64,000 bases of DNA from Staphylotrichum longicolle (taxonomy: Eukaryota; Ascomycota; Sordariomycetes; Sordariales; Chaetomiaceae), in the NCBI GenBank assembly GCA_019096155.1, contig JAHCVI010000006.1:992001-1056000 (forward strand). The letters run 5' to 3'. Made by a program: the position numbers and the translations under genes. The notes below the pieces were generated by a model that had not been told where the DNA came from, ran no database searches, and saw only the letters and a program-made list of their open reading frames with translations. Shown one piece after another: positions 34,432 through 45,968 of this stretch (position 1 is its first letter; every line of letters starts with the position of its first letter).

Positions 34432-36033
34432 CTAATGAGGGGGCTGCTGCGGTGGCTGCTGCTGCTGACCAGGGGGCGGCGGCTGCGCGAGCTCATGCGT
34501 CTGCACCGGCGAGGTCGACGGAGGCTGCTGGAGCTCGTGCGCCTGGACTGGTGGTGGCGGCGTCATTGTTGGTTGTACCGACGGGACGTCCGTCGTAGCA
34601 GTCTGCACCGGCGACGGCGTGGGCACATACGGCGGGTACAGCTGCTGCTGGCTCTGCCCATCACTCCCCGGCGGCGGTGGCGTGGGCACGAACCCGGGCT
34701 GCTGGCCCGGCACGTACGCTCCCTGCGGAGGCGGCACCGCCATCATTGCATACCCCTGGGGAGGCGGCTGGGCGAACCCGGGCTGCCCTGGATACGGCTG
34801 CATGTATGGCTGGCCGGGATACGGCTGCTGCTGTTGCTGTTGGCCCGGATACGGCATCCACCCCGACTGCTGCTGGGCCGTGGCGCCCATCTTCTCCGAC
34901 CCATCGCCCGACGACCCATCCCCCGGCGGCACCTGCTGCAGCGGCTGCACGACAACAGCCGGATTCCCGCCCTCCGGGTTCCCCAGCAACTCCACGGGAT
35001 ACCGCCACCGAAACCCCCACTTGAACCACAGCTTGATCCGCTCCCCGGCGCCCAGCGTCGCCCAGTACTGCTTCAGCAGCACCTGGTCCTCGGCGCTCCG
35101 CGTCGGCGACTTGCGCGTCAGGAGTATAAACCACAGCGACAGGCAGCACCAGCAGACGGTGCCGAGCCGCAGCGCGCTCTTGCCCAGCATCATGCGGCGG
35201 AACCAGAAATACGACTCGACGAAGCCCAGCACGAAGATGGTCGGCAGGATCGTCGCGATGACGATGATCCACGTCGCGAGCCCGACGCAGCCCGTCAGCG
35301 CGGAGCAGACTGTCCAGTCCCAGTCGTCGTCGTCGCCGCCCGAGGAGGACGAGGAGCCGCTGCCGCCGCGCGCGGTGTAGCTCGGGCCGTAGAACTCGGC
35401 GCCGCCGGTGGCGGTCGGGTTGCGGCAGCTCCGGACGTAGTTGTTGTAGTCGTAGTAGCTGGTGGGGTTGACCTGGGTGGCGGGGATGGCGGTGGGGTTG
35501 AGGATGTAGGTGATGTAGGTGACGGTGGACTTGGAGCGGGTGTTTGTGTAGATGGACGTGGCGGTGGAGACGGCCGAGACCTGGCGGGTTACCTGGTAGG
35601 GGATGTCGACCGCGCGCATGGTCACGACGGTGAAGGGGGTCGGGCAGCTCGAGGGCGCGGTCCAGGTGATGGGAATGGCGTACTCCGTGTAGATGCCGGA
35701 CTGGCGCGTTGAGGTGGTCGTGACGATGTCCGAGTCGGCGACCGCGCCGGCGGGGAGGTACAGGCGCACGACTTCGAGGTCATCGTAGGTGTAGGTTGAG
35801 GTGCGCGACGAGATGGGCGAGGCGGTGGGTGTTACGGTCGGGTTGACCGTGAGCGTCTCGGTGTCGGTGTATGCGCGGCAGGACGAGGTGCACGTTGAGA
35901 TGTACTTGGATGTGCTCGTGCTGAGCACATAGTACGAGGTGACGGTGTAAAAGGAAGCAAACACAGGCTGGAGCTGGGCGAGGAGCGCAGCAAAGACAGC
36001 CAGGCGCACCATCATCGGCCGTCTTGATGCCAT
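34432..36033 (-). CDS. Membrane protein with secreted Ser/Thr-rich domain and Pro/Gln-rich tail
   Basis: A single exon of 533 residues when started at ATG 36033, which gives a clean signal peptide (MASRRPMMVRLAVFAALLAQLQPVFA); the open frame begins further upstream without an ATG. The mature N-terminal half is Ser/Thr/Tyr-rich with spaced cysteines (STCTSSCRA, PSSCPTPF), as expected for an O-glycosylated outer domain, and ends in a GGSGSSSSSGGDDDD linker. Two hydrophobic segments follow (LATWIIVIATILPTIFVLGF and TVCWCCLSLWFILL). The C-terminal ~180 residues are cytoplasmic, with YPGQP repeats and many PPPP runs that could bind SH3 or WW domains. The layout recalls cell-wall stress sensors, but I recognise no named family. 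Confidence 0.78.
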   Translation of the reverse strand: MASRRPMMVRLAVFAALLAQLQPVFASFYTVTSYYVLSTSTSKYISTCTSSCRAYTDTETLTVNPTVTPTASPISSRTSTYTYDDLEVVRLYLPAGAVADSDIVTTTSTRQSGIYTEYAIPITWTAPSSCPTPFTVVTMRAVDIPYQVTRQVSAVSTATSIYTNTRSKSTVTYITYILNPTAIPATQVNPTSYYDYNNYVRSCRNPTATGGAEFYGPSYTARGGSGSSSSSGGDDDDWDWTVCSALTGCVGLATWIIVIATILPTIFVLGFVESYFWFRRMMLGKSALRLGTVCWCCLSLWFILLTRKSPTRSAEDQVLLKQYWATLGAGERIKLWFKWGFRWRYPVELLGNPEGGNPAVVVQPLQQVPPGDGSSGDGSEKMGATAQQQSGWMPYPGQQQQQQPYPGQPYMQPYPGQPGFAQPPPQGYAMMAVPPPQGAYVPGQQPGFVPTPPPPGSDGQSQQQLYPPYVPTPSPVQTATTDVPSVQPTMTPPPPVQAHELQQPPSTSPVQTHELAQPPPPGQQQQPPQQPPH

Positions 36034-38076
36034 GGTTGCGATGCTTGCCCGTAGGTATGTCGCAAACTGACGACAAACGCCCACCGTGACTGGAGTGCTT
36101 CAGCTCCCATCTTGGATGTTGGTGTTACCGGTATTTAATCTCAGGACGGCCCAAGGGGACTTGTGTCGACAGGGGATGTCTCTGTTTTCCGAGCTAGCTC
36201 GGTGATGGGGTGGTATCGCGTTGCTCTTGGCACCGTTGCGGCTTGTCGCGATGTCGTTGCGCTAACAGACGCCGCCAACAGTTGGACAGAAAGTTGATAG
36301 TGACGAGCTATTCATAGTCGATGCCCCTGCTTGCCCAAAGCCAGGCGCCAAGTCGCGATCTGCAATCAACCCCCAATCAACACCCAGCACCGCCACGACA
36401 GTGGGGTGAAGGAGCAGTCAGGCACGTCAGGGCGGGCCAACTCGATGCCGTGTGACTGGGTCTCAAATTTTGAAATTGCAAACAGGCAGGCAACTCCTTT
36501 CGCTTGCAGCCGCTCCTCAGACCATGTACGGATCTTGTGCTTGTAGCTTCGTCTTCCGTGTTCATTGGGCTGTCGGTGTAGGCTTCTTGGGTGTCATGGC
36601 ACTCGGATGAAAAACTCGAGCAATGATAACAAGACTGAGAACTCGTTGTTAGAAATCGTAAGGCTGAAGGCAGGCAGAGAAGGTATCGCTCCAAGGTCCC
36701 TCTTGGCGAGGATCAACATCGGTCAAGGAGGTGGGAGAGCCAAGACCCAAAGCCGCAAGTCACCTTCGTGCTTGGACATACCATCAGCTCAGCTCCTGGC
36801 GCTTTTTCTCAAAGTTCAAAAGTCTCTACAAACGCACAATGCTGGTGATTTATTTCGATGTGATCACACAGTTTCTACCAACAGTAACGCACGCGGCGAC
36901 ATGCCTGTTGCTTGAAAGAGACCGTGACAAAAAGGGGGCATCCCCATCCCTGCCTATTTTCTTGGTGCGTGATGACCACAGAACGGCCACCGGACGAGCA
37001 AACTAAACGATGGCGAGCCAAAGATTGGATAGGGCTGAGTAAACTACGGTAACACCAAGGTAATCTGGCAATGTCCGAGTCAATGCCTGTCATTTCGGTG
37101 TGACCTCGTCAGAGCCGCGGCGCAGCCCTGTTGACCACCGCTGCAATTTACCCGGCTGGCTCACTTGGGATATGATTGCATTAGCCATTGGCTACAAAAA
37201 CGAGATGGAACATGCACCTGTAAGCATGCGATCGATCTGACATGGATGGCCCAAAACAGTGCTGAGAAAAGAACCGACAACCTTGCAATTTGATCTTGGA
37301 CAGCCGCCTCATGGACATTCCAAGCTAAGGTACCTAGCCATGGAGTTCAACAAAACACGGACCAGCGGAAAGACCTTTTGAGGAGGTATCTGTTGTGCGG
37401 TGAATGTGTGTGAACAACATCTTGATATTCATACATTTCGGGATAGGTTCAGAGAGCAAACCTCACCACCATTTAGCACGTTCAATCGACGGGCCCCATC
37501 TCGAGAATCTTGCCGGGATCGGCCAGCGGAGACGATTAACACGCGAGATGCCAACGGGTTTACTGCTCTACCAACATCAGCTTTTTGGGAGGCAGTATGA
37601 GGGACGATAGTTGAGTTCTGATCAAGTGACAAGGCGATAGCCGTCTCGCATAACTAAGACATAAACAATCTTTTCAGCCCTTTAAACTGCTTGAGTTGTG
37701 TGTCATGAGCCAGTGCACAAGCAGAGCAATGATATCACCTCGACCACGATACGATCGAAGAAGGCACGATTGAATGAAATGGGCTGCATCGAGATGAATC
37801 ACGGGTGCTATTGAGCGGGCGTGTCTGTCCCATGATCCTGTCCTACCTAAGTTGATCAGTAAGAGCCTGCTGGTTTCTTACGAACTCGAGACATGTAGGG
37901 GCTAGAATCGTGTCTCAGGTTTTAGGTCCTGTCGCGATTGACAGATTTGAAGCACAGTCTTCGAAATCAGGTTCAGGTATCTACCTAGGCTCTTTACTTA
38001 GGTACCGTTAAAGTTCAAAGTGAGGCGAAAGGAAGTCTCTACCTCCTCTAATAACTCTTCAAACTATCGGTCGCAA
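36034..38076. other. Intergenic, about 2 kb
   Basis: The left end is the promoter of the membrane-protein gene. No supported gene; ORFs are short and motif-free. Copies of the TACCTAGG-type motif occur near 37327 and at 37979-38008 (CTACCTAGGC, ACTTAGGTACC). Confidence 0.5.
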
Positions 38077-41000
38077 TTATATGTCTCCGTCCCCAATCGT
38101 TTGTCGTTGATAATATTCGTCCCAAAGTCTTGAACTGTTGTGCTCCCCTTCCGTTAGAAAAAGGAAACCTCCGCTTTGACTTGGTCCTTTCCCGCCTCGG
38201 TCAGTTTGGGTTGCCCCTTTCGGCCCCTTGAAGAAGTATCTCCATAACCACATCGGGATGCTGAGCTCTTTGCGCAGAATCTTTTCAATCCCCTTTAAAG
38301 ATTCTTCGTCCCGCATCCTGACCCGAAATCTGTCCAATGGCCGTTCCAGATCGACACGCACAAGCTTGCTGAGCCCGAGACGCTTGGCTCGATTGTTCGG
38401 AGCGACCCGCAACAGGTACTTGATGAGCTCCACCCTGCTCCGACCCAGCGGTGGTACGATCTCGCTCACACGGCCATCCCAGACTGATATATCATCCATG
38501 TTCTTGTCTCTTTCCCGACCTTCGGCTCCCCCAGTCACATTTTGGGAGCCAAGCATGCCCATGGCATCTTTCAGCAGGTCGTAGACTGGGAATGAGCCAC
38601 TCGGGTCCCGTAGCACTCGCTGGTCTACCTTCGCTACCACAAAGGGCACAATACCAAACTTTGCAGCCAGGCGGACAAAGACAGGCGGTGCTGCTGTCCA
38701 GTCCCGGGTCTTTGCCAGGTCTTTTAGCAGGGCTCCCAGGGAGCTCGGGTCCCAGGCGGCGCCAAACAGGCTGTCCATGTCGACCATTTTGAACAGAACG
38801 TTGAGCTGAAAATGGTTAAAGCCCTCGGCCTCAATCAGTGCGGGCAGTTGTGTTTGAAGCGTCTCCAACATCCCGACCACACGCATGTCATCCTTGTTAC
38901 TGCTGGTCCAATCAGCGGCATGTGCCGCGTGCCGGAGGCACAGCAGAAACAGGCGCCAGAATCTTTCCGGCTTGTCGGAAGTGGAGGAGCTATGGCTCGA
39001 AGAAAGCAACCTGCCGTGCGGCGTTGGTGACTCGGATAAAGTCTCAAACTCGAGATCGATATGGAAGTTAAGAAGTTCCGTTGTACGCGCTTTGCACAGC
39101 TCCAGACTTGGATTGAAGCCCGCAGGTGCATCCCGCAGAACGTTTGCGAGGTTTTCGTCTTGAGTAACCCATTCGAGAACGGTTCGGTGGAGGAAGCCAA
39201 CAGTTCCGCTCGGGGAAATTTCGAGGAGGCCCATGGTTCGACTATGCAGTCGACGCCGCATTGTGGCTAACATCCAGGCCCGCTTGGTTTCCCACATCTG
39301 AGAAAATTGGCGGTGAAAGAGGCTTCCCTCGTCTTCATCTGCCAACAGTAGCGTGATCGCTGAGGGGTTGAATGCGCAGGGCTTTCGACGTGCTTCCAGA
39401 AGGAGCAGAAAGTACTGTGATGACTGGGAGAGATACTGTGGGTCGATTTGTCGTCTGATGGCCTCGAAGAGATCTTCCACTCTCTTGGGAGCTGATTCAG
39501 GGTTGCGAAAAGGTCATCAAGGCTGTCCCCTGCGCTCAGCCGCTCTACAAGCGTCCGGACAACGACAGCAACCCAGAGAAAGACGCCGCCCGTGAGGCAA
39601 TGCTTTGCAGAAGGGTTGACGCCGTGCCTGGATCTCCGATTGCAACTCCGTAAAGCTGGCAGGTCCTCAAAGTGCCCCATAGCGTTGTATGTCGTTGCTG
39701 GTCAAGTCCTGAACCGTAAGACTGGGGCTCCGATGGAAGGCATCGTTGAAGATGTTCCAAGGCCGACTGCTGACGCAAACTTTGACCCCTTTCCATTGCG
39801 TGAGGTCCTTGATGATGTCCACGAGTTTGGTGTGGGTCGAATTCATCGAGCCCATCGATGAAAAAGGCAAGTCGGTACCCGTTTCCCGCTTGGGAGACCA
39901 GATCTTTAAAGGATTCGACAAGTTCTGCCCATGTCCAAGGTGGTAAATGCGTCTTTGAGCCAGCCCCAACATCTGTAGGCAAGCCCACCGCCGCTGACAA
40001 ATTCGGGACGCGAGATCCGGCCGCTGTTCCAGGCATTGAACCAGGAGACACCGCAATAGCCCCTCGTGGGATTTCTGCAGGCCGGTGCCGGCATTCCAGA
40101 AATAGAACGAGGCCACCACGAGTTCGTCAGACCCCGCCCAAACCGAGAGGCTTTGCCTTAGGCGCGGGTCATGTGTGAGATACTTCATCAGAGTGGACTT
40201 GCCAGCCCCGGGTTTGGCTGTTATCCAATATATCTCCTGACTGTCCTCCTCCAGCCATGCTGGAAAGTCGAACCACCGTGAGGCGTGCCCCAACTCTTGT
40301 CGGGTCTTGAACAACCACTCGAACGTCTCGGCGTATGCCTTGGGAATTGTTGCCTCTCGGTCATGCATCGCCGTGAAGCCAAGGCTCTCCATAAGGACAA
40401 GCTGGGCCCTGTGCGCGAACTGCCCAGATGAGGGGCGTTCATAGTCCGGATGCAGCGGCCATTTGCTCGTCATAAGCGCACGAACCACGTTGCTGACATC
40501 GACTGAATAGGGAGCTTCCAGAGTCACGACATCCCTCAGGCAGGCTGCCGTGTTCTTCGTGGCTGTGTCCACATGCTCAAGCGTTGTGACCACATCCGCC
40601 AGTCGCTGAGAGACTTGTTGAGTGGTCTCGCCGTTTTCGTTTGCATTTTCCCACATACAAAGAATCGCTGCCATCTGCATCTGCTGTTGGATACGCTGCA
40701 GCTTGTCAGCAAGGCGGGTGATCTTGCTGTCCGACATGAGCCACCTGATGCCACCCGCCAGGCTCGACCGCATCGACCTCGTGCCGAATTTAGGTGAGGT
40801 CCTCGCAGTCAAGTTCGCGAGGACGTCGCCGAGCTCTGTGCTGACATTCTTGCACTGCCTGCAGCAGTCGAGGAAGAGAGCATCGGCAGACCCGGGAGGG
40901 GCATCAACACCCAACGCCGCCGCCTTTTCCTCTATCTGGGTCGTCAACGTATGAGGGTCGTGGTAAGCGTTGCGAGCAGAGAGCCCCGCTCTGTTTGCCC

Positions 41001-41105
41001 CAACGACGACAGATAAATCTCGGATATGCTCGAGAACAACTTGGCTGTGAAGTCCACAAACTGAACACCGGCAGCGACAATGCCCAATGCACTCAGGGGC
41101 TCCAT
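38077..41105 (-). pseudogene. NACHT-type STAND (NLR-like) gene with multiple frame breaks
   Basis: The start MEPLSALGIVAAGVQFVDFTAK is the usual N-terminus of a large class of fungal STAND proteins. The NACHT P-loop WITAKPGAGKSTLMKYL lies near 40190-40225 and the Walker B AFFIDGLDEFD near 39837-39870; VKVCVSSRPWNIF follows. After NACHT come GGVFLWVAVVVRTLVERL and LFEAIRRQIDPQYLSQSSQYFLLL, as in the DUF7791-like region of such proteins. The last 467 codons (to 38077) are open. The reading frame must change at about 40965, 39960, 39840, 39690, 39610 and 39485, mostly as if one base were lost each time, and no introns fit. Intact relatives are nucleotide-binding non-self sensors. I infer decay, but cannot rule out clustered assembly errors. 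Confidence 0.78.
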
Positions 41106-41659
41106 GGTGGGTGCAATGTGTCGTCTTTGGTTGAATGAAGAACGATTAGAGCAGCGCAGAGAGGGTGAAGCCAGCGGGGTCAAAACCCAGAGCTGAAAAG
41201 GCTTTCAGCCCAACTCTGTCTTGACCGTTCTGCTTTGGCGTTAAGCCTGGTCGATGCAGACGCCGCGTCGCAGCCTCATTCAACCAATGTGGTGTCTGGG
41301 AGGGCGCTGCGCCTCAGCCACAAGCCTCAAGGGGGCAAAAACTCAGGATTGGCCAAGGTTTGTCAGTGTCAACCGCTCTCATAAGGTCGGCATCCCGTCT
41401 TACGACTTGGATAACTCCTGAAGTGGTACGGTCTGGTGCCACCACTCACACAACACCACCACCACATTGCGTGATCTTTGTGTCCACAGCGTGGGTGCAT
41501 AATCAAACTCAAAAATGGTGTCTGGGGGACGACTGAGCTTTCACCACGCAGCTGCATACGTGGTCCATTTCACTAGGGTATGTGCGTCGTGCCGGCGCGC
41601 ACCTCACAACACGCTGCTAACGGCTTCTGCCGAAGGGGATCGGTCGCAAGGGACATGTG
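41106..41659. other. Intergenic
   Basis: Upstream flank of the NACHT gene. No gene or clear signal was seen. Confidence 0.45.
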
Positions 41660-41879
41660 CTAGCACCACTGACGTCTTAGGGACTTTTCTATGCCCCAAG
41701 AGCTTTCAATTCTTCCCCAGCGCAAGTGCTTACCCGAAGAAGCAGAACAGCTTCTTGAGTCCTCCACGAATCCCCTGGTAAATACACGTGCAAGGCCCGT
41801 ACATTCTACACCAACGCGTACACAAGCCAGTAAATAAAAAGAAAAACAAGCTGCGTCATCAAGGATGTACCTAGCAGTT

Positions 41880-42475
41880 ACTCTATCCACATGCTCTGAG
41901 AGACACAGCCAACCAGCACTATTAATGCTACCTATTAGACCAAATGGCCACTCAACTTTGACCCGTAGTCCGTCGTCGTGAAGCTGCTTGAAGTTGCTCC
42001 ACCACCTGACCTGGTCTCCTGAGGAGGCAAAGTCAAGCGGCGTCAGCCCATGCATGTCTTTCGCGTTCAAATCAACAGTCTTTGTTGACAAGCTGTTCCA
42101 CCACCTTGCCATGGCCATTTGAAGAAGCATAGTGGAGCGCCGTCCATCCACTCTCACCATTCGCGTTCAAATTAACTCCTTCTCTTCTGAGAAGTTGCCT
42201 CACCACCCTGTCATAGCCATTTGTGGAAGCGCTGTGAAGCGCTGTCAACCCCTCGTTACGCTTCGCGTTTAGATCAACCCCGTCTTTGTTGAGAAGCGGC
42301 GCCCATCCATTCTCATCCCTCGCGGTTAGGTCGACCCCGTCTCTGTTGACCAGATGCTCCACCACCTTGACTTGGCCATGGGTGCAAGCAAAGTGAAGCG
42401 CCGTCCCTCCCATGTCGCTTTTGATGTGAACATCGACGCCGTCTTTGAGAAGCCGCTTTATTGGTTCCAGACTCG
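41880..42475 (-). pseudogene. Ankyrin-repeat fragment
   Basis: Four or five degenerate ankyrin repeats are readable: DVHIKSDMGGTALHFACTHGQVKVVEHLVNRD, then DLTARDENGWAPLLNKDG (missing the repeat's middle), DLNAKRNEGLTALHSASTNGYDRVVRQLL, NLNANGESGWTALHYASSNGHGKVVEQLV and DLNAKDMHGLTPLDFASSGDQV. The frame is closed by a TGA just upstream (about 42477), and it shifts near 42080, where two bases seem to be missing. There is no N-terminal domain. Ankyrin arrays are common C-termini of fungal NACHT proteins; this one lies upstream of, and in the same direction as, the NACHT pseudogene, so it may be the tail of a lost second copy. Confidence 0.75.
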
Positions 42476-43587
42476 CTCAAAATGAGCTGCATGAGAAAGT
42501 ATTCGATGTAGTTTGAAACCAGCGCAGGCCGTCGTTGAATGGCATCGCAGTTTAGGACTTTTTCTTCGCAAGATCCCCGGGCCCCCCGTTCGAAAGCTCC
42601 TTCACTCTATAGTAATCGAATGCCAAAGGCACCGTGTGCTTAACCTCCGCCCTCGAAAGTCTAATCTATGCCATCTGCCTTCCTCGCTTTGACCTCAGAT
42701 TCCGTGGCCCAGACGAAACGCTGATGCTCCTCGGGATCCAGCCTCACTGCAGACGAAGTCGCGCTGTCTGCCCTAAAATAAACGGCGGGGGTTGGATGGA
42801 GTTGTGGTGTCTAGCACGAGTGTGCTTGTCGCGATGTAGCCGAACGACGCCCCTGGGCGAGCCGCAAGATAGGATGCTTTGGAGACGGCAGAGTCGGCTA
42901 CGGAGGGGTCGTAACAGAATTCGTGGACTCGATGATTTCCATTGTCGTGAGTTGTCTAAAACGAGAGTTCTGCAAAGTTTGCTGACTCACCTGAAATGCG
43001 ATTTTCTGAATTTGTAGGCGGATTTGGCTGACGTCTTGTAGTTTTCTGGAGAGACGGACTTTGCCCGTTGGATGGCCTTGTGCAGTCTGTACCCTGTATG
43101 CAGGTCACTACCAGTTACCCAGAGAAAGATTGTTCCGACGAGAACCATTCAGTGCTAGCCAGTGTGATGGAGGAATGCAGAGCAGTGGGAAAGGGTGCAG
43201 ATGGCAATGCACAACGTGTCGCTGGGTCTGCGCCCTGCTCCCAATTCGGTGAAGCCAACTCGAGAGAGGGAGCCTCAGTGAGGCAGTGCAGGAGTCGCGC
43301 AAGCCAATCAAGCAATCCACGAATTAAACCCAGCGATTCTGCCACCCCATTTTCCTGCGCCAACCGGCCGTAGGGCATTTCATTTTCAACATCTCCAACA
43401 CTAATTCAGACATCGCGCCTCTCCTCTCCCATTGCCCTGTGGGCCCTGACCCAGGGGATTCAAACTGACCTGGCGTGACGTCGTCGGCGGAAGAGCTCTC
43501 ATAAAGGCAACAGACCTGAACTTGATCTTTATTGGCTTGTTCCAAGATACTTGGACCGCAAGCTTCAATCCCGCCGTCACCACCACG
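42476..43587. other. Intergenic, about 1.1 kb
   Basis: No supported gene. The right part is the promoter of the HET gene. Confidence 0.45.
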
Positions 43588-45346
43588 ATGCGGCTCCTCA
43601 GAACGGCCCCCTCCCCCTCGCCCCTCCCCGAGACCGAAGAATTCATCGGCTCCCAAATCCCCCCCTATGCCATCCTCTCCCGTACATCGTCCCCACCCTC
43701 CCCGTCCCCTCTACCCTCACAAACAACCACTAACCCCCCATTCTGACAGACACCTGGTCCGCCGCCGAACAAACCCTCGCCCACCTCTCCACCCCGGACG
43801 CGCCCCTCCCAGCAACCCTCCAGCCCAGCCTCGCCAAAGTCACCCGCACGCTCGCCCTCGCCCACACCCGCGACGCTCTCGCCCACGCCTGGGTCGACAC
43901 CGTCTGCATCGACAAGTCCAGCAGCGCCGAGCTGGCCGAGGCCATCAACTCCATGTTCGCGTGGTACGCCGCCGCGGCCGTGTGCTACGTCTTCCTCTCC
44001 GACCTGGCGCCGGGCTCGCCCGCCGACCTGGAGCGGGACCTGCCCCGGTGTCGGTGGTTCACGCGCGGGTGGACGCTGCAGGAGCTGATCGCGCCGAGGG
44101 AGGTGGTGTTTTTCGATCGGGAGTGGCGGTGGAGGGGGGATAAGGGGGGTTGGGCGGGGCTGTTGAGCAAGGTGACGGGGGTGCCGGAGACGGTGCTGCG
44201 CGGGGAGGCGCAGCTGGGGGATTTACTGTTGCGAGGAGGATGTCATGGGCGGCGAGGAGGGAGACGACGCGGGTCGAAGATCTGGCGTACTGTTTGTTGG
44301 GGATTTTTGATATCAATCTATCGTTGAGATATGGGGAGGGGATGAAGGCGTTTGGGAGGTTGCAGACGGCGATTCTGCAGAGTACGGCGGACTTGAGTGT
44401 CTTTGCGTGGAAGGAGGACCGGGTACCGTGCCCGGCGTTTGCCGGAATGCTGGCAGAGTCGCCGCGGCAGTTTGCGAGCTGCGGCGACATGGAAATGAAG
44501 TTGGGGGACCCGGTCTACGCCAACTTCGCGATCACGACGAGAGGGATCCAGGTCGATGCTAGCCTGCTGCTAAATCAAGTCCGCCAGGACTGCGGGTTCT
44601 GGACAGTGGCCCTAAATACTTTCTGCCACATCAGGGGCACCATGGTGGGGGTTCCCCTTCGAAAGATTGGCGTCGGCCTGTATGCAAGAAGCAACCCGGA
44701 CACTCACGCCTGGCTGGGTTCTGACGCCAAGTACAGGTATGGCGTGCGCCACTCGGGGACCGAGACGTTGACCTTGGCCACGAGATTACCAACGCGATAT
44801 CCATTCCATCCTGGCCTCAATCCTATTCTTGGGAACCGGTGTTCGGCGCTACAGATTAATTGGGGACCGTTTGCTGTGGGTCATGGCTACCAAGTCATGC
44901 CCAGAAGCAATTGGGACGCCCACGATGGTGTGTTCTTTGGCTGTAGCCCTGGGACAAAGGGTTGGTGTGCATCATTCGTTCATGGCCGGGTGGAAGCCAA
45001 GCTGGCTGAGCAGGCCTCTGTGAGCTCCATGTTTCTGGCTTGCTTTGGATGGAACCGGGGACCGCCGGTGGTGGTACTGGCCAGGTTGGACAGTGTTGGC
45101 CGGGCGGAAAGAATGCTCTTTGAGTTAAAGCTGCGCCAGTTCAAGTTTGAAGGCTGCTCGAGGGCCGTGGAGGTTGTCGAAGACATTTTTGGGGGCAAGC
45201 TTGAGGAAGAGGTCATAGCCACTGGGCTCGGGCCGGTGAACTACTGGAAGGATTCCAAAATTGGGCTGTCGGTGAGGGTGAATCTGAGGCAAGAGCTACT
45301 CCCCGACATCTGTGTCAACCCGGTTATGATCTTGGACCTCTCTTGA
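43588..45346 (+). CDS. HET-domain (heterokaryon incompatibility) protein, one frame break
   Basis: Exon 1 (43588-43681) gives MRLLRTAPSP...IPPYAILS and joins across a 68-nt intron to exon 2 (from 43750), which completes the hallmark AILSHTW. HET motifs follow: AWVDTVCIDKSSSAELAEAINSMFAWY, CRWFTRGWTLQELIAPREVVFFD, then MSWAARRETTRVEDLAYCLLGIFDINLSLRYGEGMKAFGRLQ. At about 44219, in a G-run, the frame changes as if one base were lost; no intron fits. The rest to 45346 is open, for about 560 residues in total. HET proteins trigger cell death when hyphae of incompatible strains fuse. Whether this allele is active depends on whether the break is real. Confidence 0.8.
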
Positions 45347-45968
45347 GAAACACGCCAGACGATATAGAAATTGGCGGCGGCGCTTGCTTGCCACGGTGGA
45401 ATGCACCATAGCATTCACGCATGTAGCCTCCCGCTCGGCACCGCTGGGTCTTTTGTTTGCGTTTTTTTGTTCACTTTTTCCCCGACACTTACAAGGTACC
45501 TACCTTAGGTGCTTTCCCTACAAAGTCCAGACCCCAATGCTCATACTCGACTACCTTAAGTACATCTCACCGAGATTAGCAATGCAATACTTGTATGGAC
45601 TCCTAAACGCGCTCTCCATTGCATTGAATTGCAGTAACGTGCACCGTGCACTCCTCGGCTTGTTCTCGACTATCAAAAACCAGATGTGGGCAAGTTTGAG
45701 GTGTTTCCTCTTGTTCCGGGATTAGGACGGTTGTACGCGGCTGACACCATGCTCAACAATGCGTAATCGCATCAGCTTTGCAAGTCCTAAGGGACTACCG
45801 TGTTACCTGTGCGTGAGTCATATCAATCCCTGGCGTCCCCAACCTGAATACCCTCAAATCGTCGACTCATTCATCACATACTTTCGAAGCAATCTGAGCA
45901 ACGAACCCAAAGCTTAACCGCCAGATTTACAATTCTGATTAGCACCTTGCCTTTCAAACCCAATCGCC
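45347..45968. other. Intergenic
   Basis: No gene seen. AAGGTACCTACCTTAGGT at 45494-45511 is the densest copy of the recurrent TACCTA/TAGGTA motif and lies about 460 bp before the MOSC start codon. Confidence 0.5.

Noticed and set aside
34435..35712. 425-codon plus-strand ORF
   Set aside because: Antisense to the Pro/Gln-rich membrane protein; Arg-rich composition is that of a reversed Pro/Ala/Ser coding strand.
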